Source of the DNA: Dehalococcoidia bacterium
Lineage (GTDB): Bacteria > Chloroflexota > Dehalococcoidia > SAR202 > UBA11138
Assembly: GCA_012270625.1 (NCBI GenBank)
Contig: JAAXHZ010000110.1
Location: 1 to 9,016 of the forward strand
DNA: 9,016 nucleotides
Direction: 5' to 3'
A program made the position numbers and the translations under genes. Below the pieces are notes generated by a model. It was not told the DNA's origin. It did no database searches and was given only the letters and a program-made list of their open reading frames with translations. Of this stretch, positions 7,426 through 9,016 are shown in pieces. Within the stretch, counting starts at the first letter, position 1; each line of letters opens with the position of its first letter.

Positions 7426-7628
7426 GGAACCTGCGCCTCCAGAACGCTGACGTGGACCCTAGAGACTGGACAGGTGACCAATTGAGAATTCACCGATCCC
7501 GGAGAAAACGGGCCAGCGTGTCGTTGATGACGCTTTCGTGGCTGCGGTCGCTGTCGGAGTCAGATTTCATGCCAGAACAACTGTCCTCGTTGCGCTCATG
7601 CTGAAGGAGCTAAGGCCATGGGCGGTTT
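7426..7628. other. Gene-poor gap between the nuclease remnant and higA
   Basis: No complete gene is visible. It contains the possible out-of-frame tail of the nuclease (to 7450) and a short minus-strand reading frame at 7490-7570. There is no clear terminator for either flanking gene: the only inverted pair noticed, CCCG/CGGG around 7498-7512, is too short and lacks a T run. Confidence 0.5.
7490..7570 (-). pseudogene. Possible N-terminal fragment of an unidentified gene
   Basis: An ATG at 7570 on the minus strand opens 26 codons ending in TGA at 7490-7492. It reads with a Ser/Asp-rich start and then HESVINDTLARFLRDR, a helical pattern of the kind seen at the start of many restriction and methylase proteins. 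There is no ribosome binding site. It could be the start of a gene lost by deletion downstream of higA, or chance. I cannot name a family. Confidence 0.15.
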
Positions 7629-7925
7629 CTACGCAGTGGGCAGGGTCTGATAGCGCTCAACCCGTATTCTGTCTTCACCCTTGCGCGCTTGAGCCAAGTC
7701 ATAGGCGGTCTGACGGCTCAGCCAGAAATCAGCGCTGGACCATCCGGCCTTCTCTAGGCGGATGGCCATGTCGGGCGAAATCCCCGCGTGACCGTTCAAC
7801 ACTCGCGAAAGGGTATGGCGGGCAACTCCCAGAACCTCCGCTGCCTCGGTAACGGTCAGGCCAAGGGGGGCTAGGCAGTTCTCCCTAACGCTGAGGCCCG
7901 GATGGGGCGGATTCTTCATAGGCAT
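7629..7925 (-). CDS. higA: HigA family antitoxin (XRE-type)
   Basis: This 98-residue protein is a HigA-type addiction module antitoxin. It begins [20 protein letters not shown], the conserved HigA N-terminal PxHPGxxLxExxL pattern. A Cro/C1-type helix-turn-helix follows at about residues 24-45 ([23 protein letters not shown]), then the family's [12 protein letters not shown] and [13 protein letters not shown] helices. It binds HigB and represses the higBA promoter. I chose ATG 7925, not a much longer frame opening at 8108, because GGGAGGGAG lies just upstream and because the extra residues would only overlap higB out of frame. The gap to the higB stop is 16 bases and contains this ribosome binding site, so the pair forms one transcript with the toxin first. 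The protein looks complete. Confidence 0.95.
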   Translation of the reverse strand: MPMKNPPHPGLSVRENCLAPLGLTVTEAAEVLGVARHTLSRVLNGHAGISPDMAIRLEKAGWSSADFWLSRQTAYDLAQARKGEDRIRVERYQTLPTA

Positions 7926-7941
7926 GGTATCTCCCTCCCTG

Positions 7942-8220
7942 TTAGTGGTAATCGACGAGATCAACGTCGTACACGTCGCCAGCTTCAAACCTAAAGGTGA
8001 TCCGCCAGTTGCCAGCAATCGAAATACTCCACAATCCTCTTCGGTTCCCTCTGAGTGGATGTAATCTGTATCCCGGCAGATCGAGATCGCTCGGCTTGCC
8101 GGCGGCATCCAGGTCTGCTAGGGCGAGAGCGATTCGGGCCAACTGGTTGGCGGCTATCCTGCTGGGGTCGTCTCGCTCGTAGAGCCGCCTCAGCCCTCGG
8201 TGGCGAAACGAACGGATCAT
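7942..8220 (-). CDS. higB: HigB family toxin (RelE/ParE superfamily)
   Basis: The 92-residue product is a HigB-like member of the RelE/ParE superfamily, in which ribosome-dependent mRNA cleavage is the known HigB activity. It opens [15 protein letters not shown], continues with a helical [17 protein letters not shown] segment and the conserved [11 protein letters not shown], and ends with the strand pair [17 protein letters not shown] and [10 protein letters not shown], the family's C-terminal signature. The ATG at 8220 is chosen because homology begins there. A longer frame reaches 8502 but runs through the promoter and the opposing gene. No Shine-Dalgarno precedes the ATG, and the -10 box lies only 6 bases upstream, so the message is probably leaderless. 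All family features appear intact. Confidence 0.95.
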   Translation of the reverse strand: MIRSFRHRGLRRLYERDDPSRIAANQLARIALALADLDAAGKPSDLDLPGYRLHPLRGNRRGLWSISIAGNWRITFRFEAGDVYDVDLVDYH

Positions 8221-8226
8221 GAACTG

Positions 8227-8255
8227 ATTATACCGTGTACCGGTACAGTCATCAA
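8227..8255 (-). promoter_or_regulatory. higBA promoter
   Basis: On the minus strand, TTGATG (8250-8255) and a perfect TATAAT (8227-8232) are separated by exactly 17 bp. Transcription should start at about 8219-8221, which is the A of the higB ATG or adjacent to it. Confidence 0.8.
8236..8247. promoter_or_regulatory. Perfect palindrome in the higBA promoter spacer, likely HigA operator
   Basis: TGTACCGGTACA is a perfect 12-bp inverted repeat lying wholly between the -35 and -10 boxes of the higBA promoter. HigA-type antitoxins bind palindromes at this position as dimers and block RNA polymerase. The symmetry does not extend beyond 12 bp. Confidence 0.75.
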
Positions 8256-8283
8256 TTAATTCGCTAATCTGCTCCGCACTGGC

Positions 8284-8299
8284 ACTGACACGTGTCGGT
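8284..8299. promoter_or_regulatory. Second palindrome upstream of the winged-helix gene
   Basis: ACTGACACGTGTCGGT has a perfect 10-bp core GACACGTGTC and one mismatched pair over 16 bp. It differs from the higBA operator and lies 35 bases before ATG 8335. It may be an autoregulatory site for the winged-helix protein, but no binding data or second copy supports this. Confidence 0.4.
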
Positions 8300-8334
8300 T
8301 GCCCACCGGGACGCCCGATAGTTACGCTCGAAGC

Positions 8335-9016
8335 ATGGCCCTTTCCAACTGGCAGTTGCTCGACGCTCTCAGCCGAATGCCGTTCGTCGAATCGACGGAA
8401 CTGGCTCTCATCCTGGGCGAGCCTCACGCGACCGTCCACCGCAGACTCTCCGAGTTGCTGGACGACGACATCGTGGGGAAAATCACCCACGGCACCGTGC
8501 ATCTACCGTCGAGCGGGAGATACTGCCTGACGGCCAGTGGCGTCAGAGAGGTAGCCGAATTCCTCGACTTCACCACTCCCTCGGACTTCGTGCGGGCCTA
8601 CCCCATGTCCAGGTGGTGCGCCATGGTCTGGCCCTGCGCAGGCGCTCCCTCCACGAACGGCTGCGGGCCATTGCCCAGTACGACTCCAGCCGACGCCCCG
8701 ACGTCGTGCTCATCCTGGTTCCCAGCTTGTGGGAGCGAAGGCTGACGGGGAGGTTCTGCGAAGGGGTCTATCTCAGGGACTTCTTCGTCGCCGTGGAGTC
8801 CAGGACCACCTTGGAACGACGGAACCGCAGCGTCTGGCAGGAGACCACGGGCCTGTCCGGGCACACCTACCACACCCTGGAACAGGTCATCTTCCGAGGC
8901 ACGCCGGGCAGGAGACGAAGACCCCTCACCACGTCGCCGGAGCGCAAGCGCGCTTCCCTGCCCCATCCCGAGCAGATGGCACAGGATGCGCCGGCCTTCG
9001 GCATCAGCCCCTCGGA
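8335..9016 (+). pseudogene. Replication-relaxation-like winged-helix protein, frameshifted and cut by the window end
   Basis: From ATG 8335 the protein begins MALSNWQLLDALSRMPFVES, followed by a winged-helix fold (TELALILGEPHATVHRRLSEL, then a GRYCLTASGVREVAEFL wing). The pattern resembles the replication-relaxation family found near plasmid and integrative-element genes. At about 8613 the frame breaks: the original frame runs into a Cys/Ser/Pro-rich nonsense tail ending at 8745, while the -1 frame continues without a stop to the window end with natural sequence (SLHERLRAIAQYDSSRRPDV, VLILVPSLWERRLTGRF, YLRDFFVAVESR). One lost base would explain this; sequencing error or programmed -1 shifting are alternatives. 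A TTG 36 bases upstream is a possible earlier start. No strong ribosome binding site is present. Family assignment is tentative. Confidence 0.6.

Noticed and set aside
7538..7852. 104-codon plus-strand frame over the higA end
   Set aside because: More than two thirds is antisense to higA, which has clear family motifs, and the remainder has no domain or ribosome binding site.
8598..8966. 122-codon minus-strand frame at the right edge
   Set aside because: It is antisense to the -1 frame continuation of the winged-helix protein, which has the more natural protein sequence; its own translation is Gly/Pro/Arg-rich and patternless.
1..9016. CRISPR array or complete insertion sequence
   Set aside because: No regularly spaced direct repeats and no transposase motif with terminal inverted repeats were seen; the only strong repeats are the in-frame duplications inside the helicase-nuclease.

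Overview
This is a bacterial, moderately GC-rich stretch that reads as an accessory defence/mobility region, not a housekeeping locus. The host cannot be named from the sequence. The mix of families (BrnTA, HigBA, a DUF4011/DUF3320 helicase-nuclease, a replication-relaxation-like winged-helix protein), the TTG/GTG starts and a probably leaderless promoter would fit a Chloroflexota or Actinomycetota-like environmental bacterium, but that is a weak inference. No tRNA, rRNA, CRISPR array or intact insertion sequence was seen.

Layout. Positions 1-318 hold no intact gene, only a possible decayed minus-strand coding tail (97-231) and a candidate promoter with an overlapping dyad (261-298). Next is a toxin-first type II toxin-antitoxin pair, brnT (319-609, TTG start) and brnA (590-886), overlapping by 20 bp. 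After a 95-bp gap comes the dominant gene, a 1,910-codon protein (982-6714). It has an N-terminal DUF4011 region, a UPF1-like superfamily 1 helicase split by an insert of more than 800 residues, a PD-(D/E)XK nuclease of the Vsr/MTES_1575 type, and a C-terminal DUF3320 region. The insert contains two successive tandem duplications, one still almost identical at the DNA level over 42 bp.

Downstream (6820-7425) is an HsdR N-terminal-type PD-(D/E)XK nuclease gene. It is interrupted by a single TAG where the family usually has the Trp of a TNGQ-Y-W motif, and matching coding sequence continues past it. A gene-poor stretch follows (about 7426-7628). On the minus strand lies a HigBA module (higB 7942-8220, higA 7629-7925). 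Its promoter has a TATAAT -10, a TTGATG -35 and a perfect 12-bp palindrome in the 17-bp spacer, and transcription should begin at or next to the higB ATG. Divergent from it, a winged-helix protein gene runs off the window end (8335-9016) and is broken by a -1 frameshift near 8613.

Functional reading (inference): the helicase-nuclease is the likely effector, a candidate stand-alone anti-phage or anti-plasmid enzyme, because no methyltransferase accompanies it. The two toxin-antitoxin modules and the damaged restriction-type and replication-relaxation-like genes mark the region as a turnover-prone genomic island.
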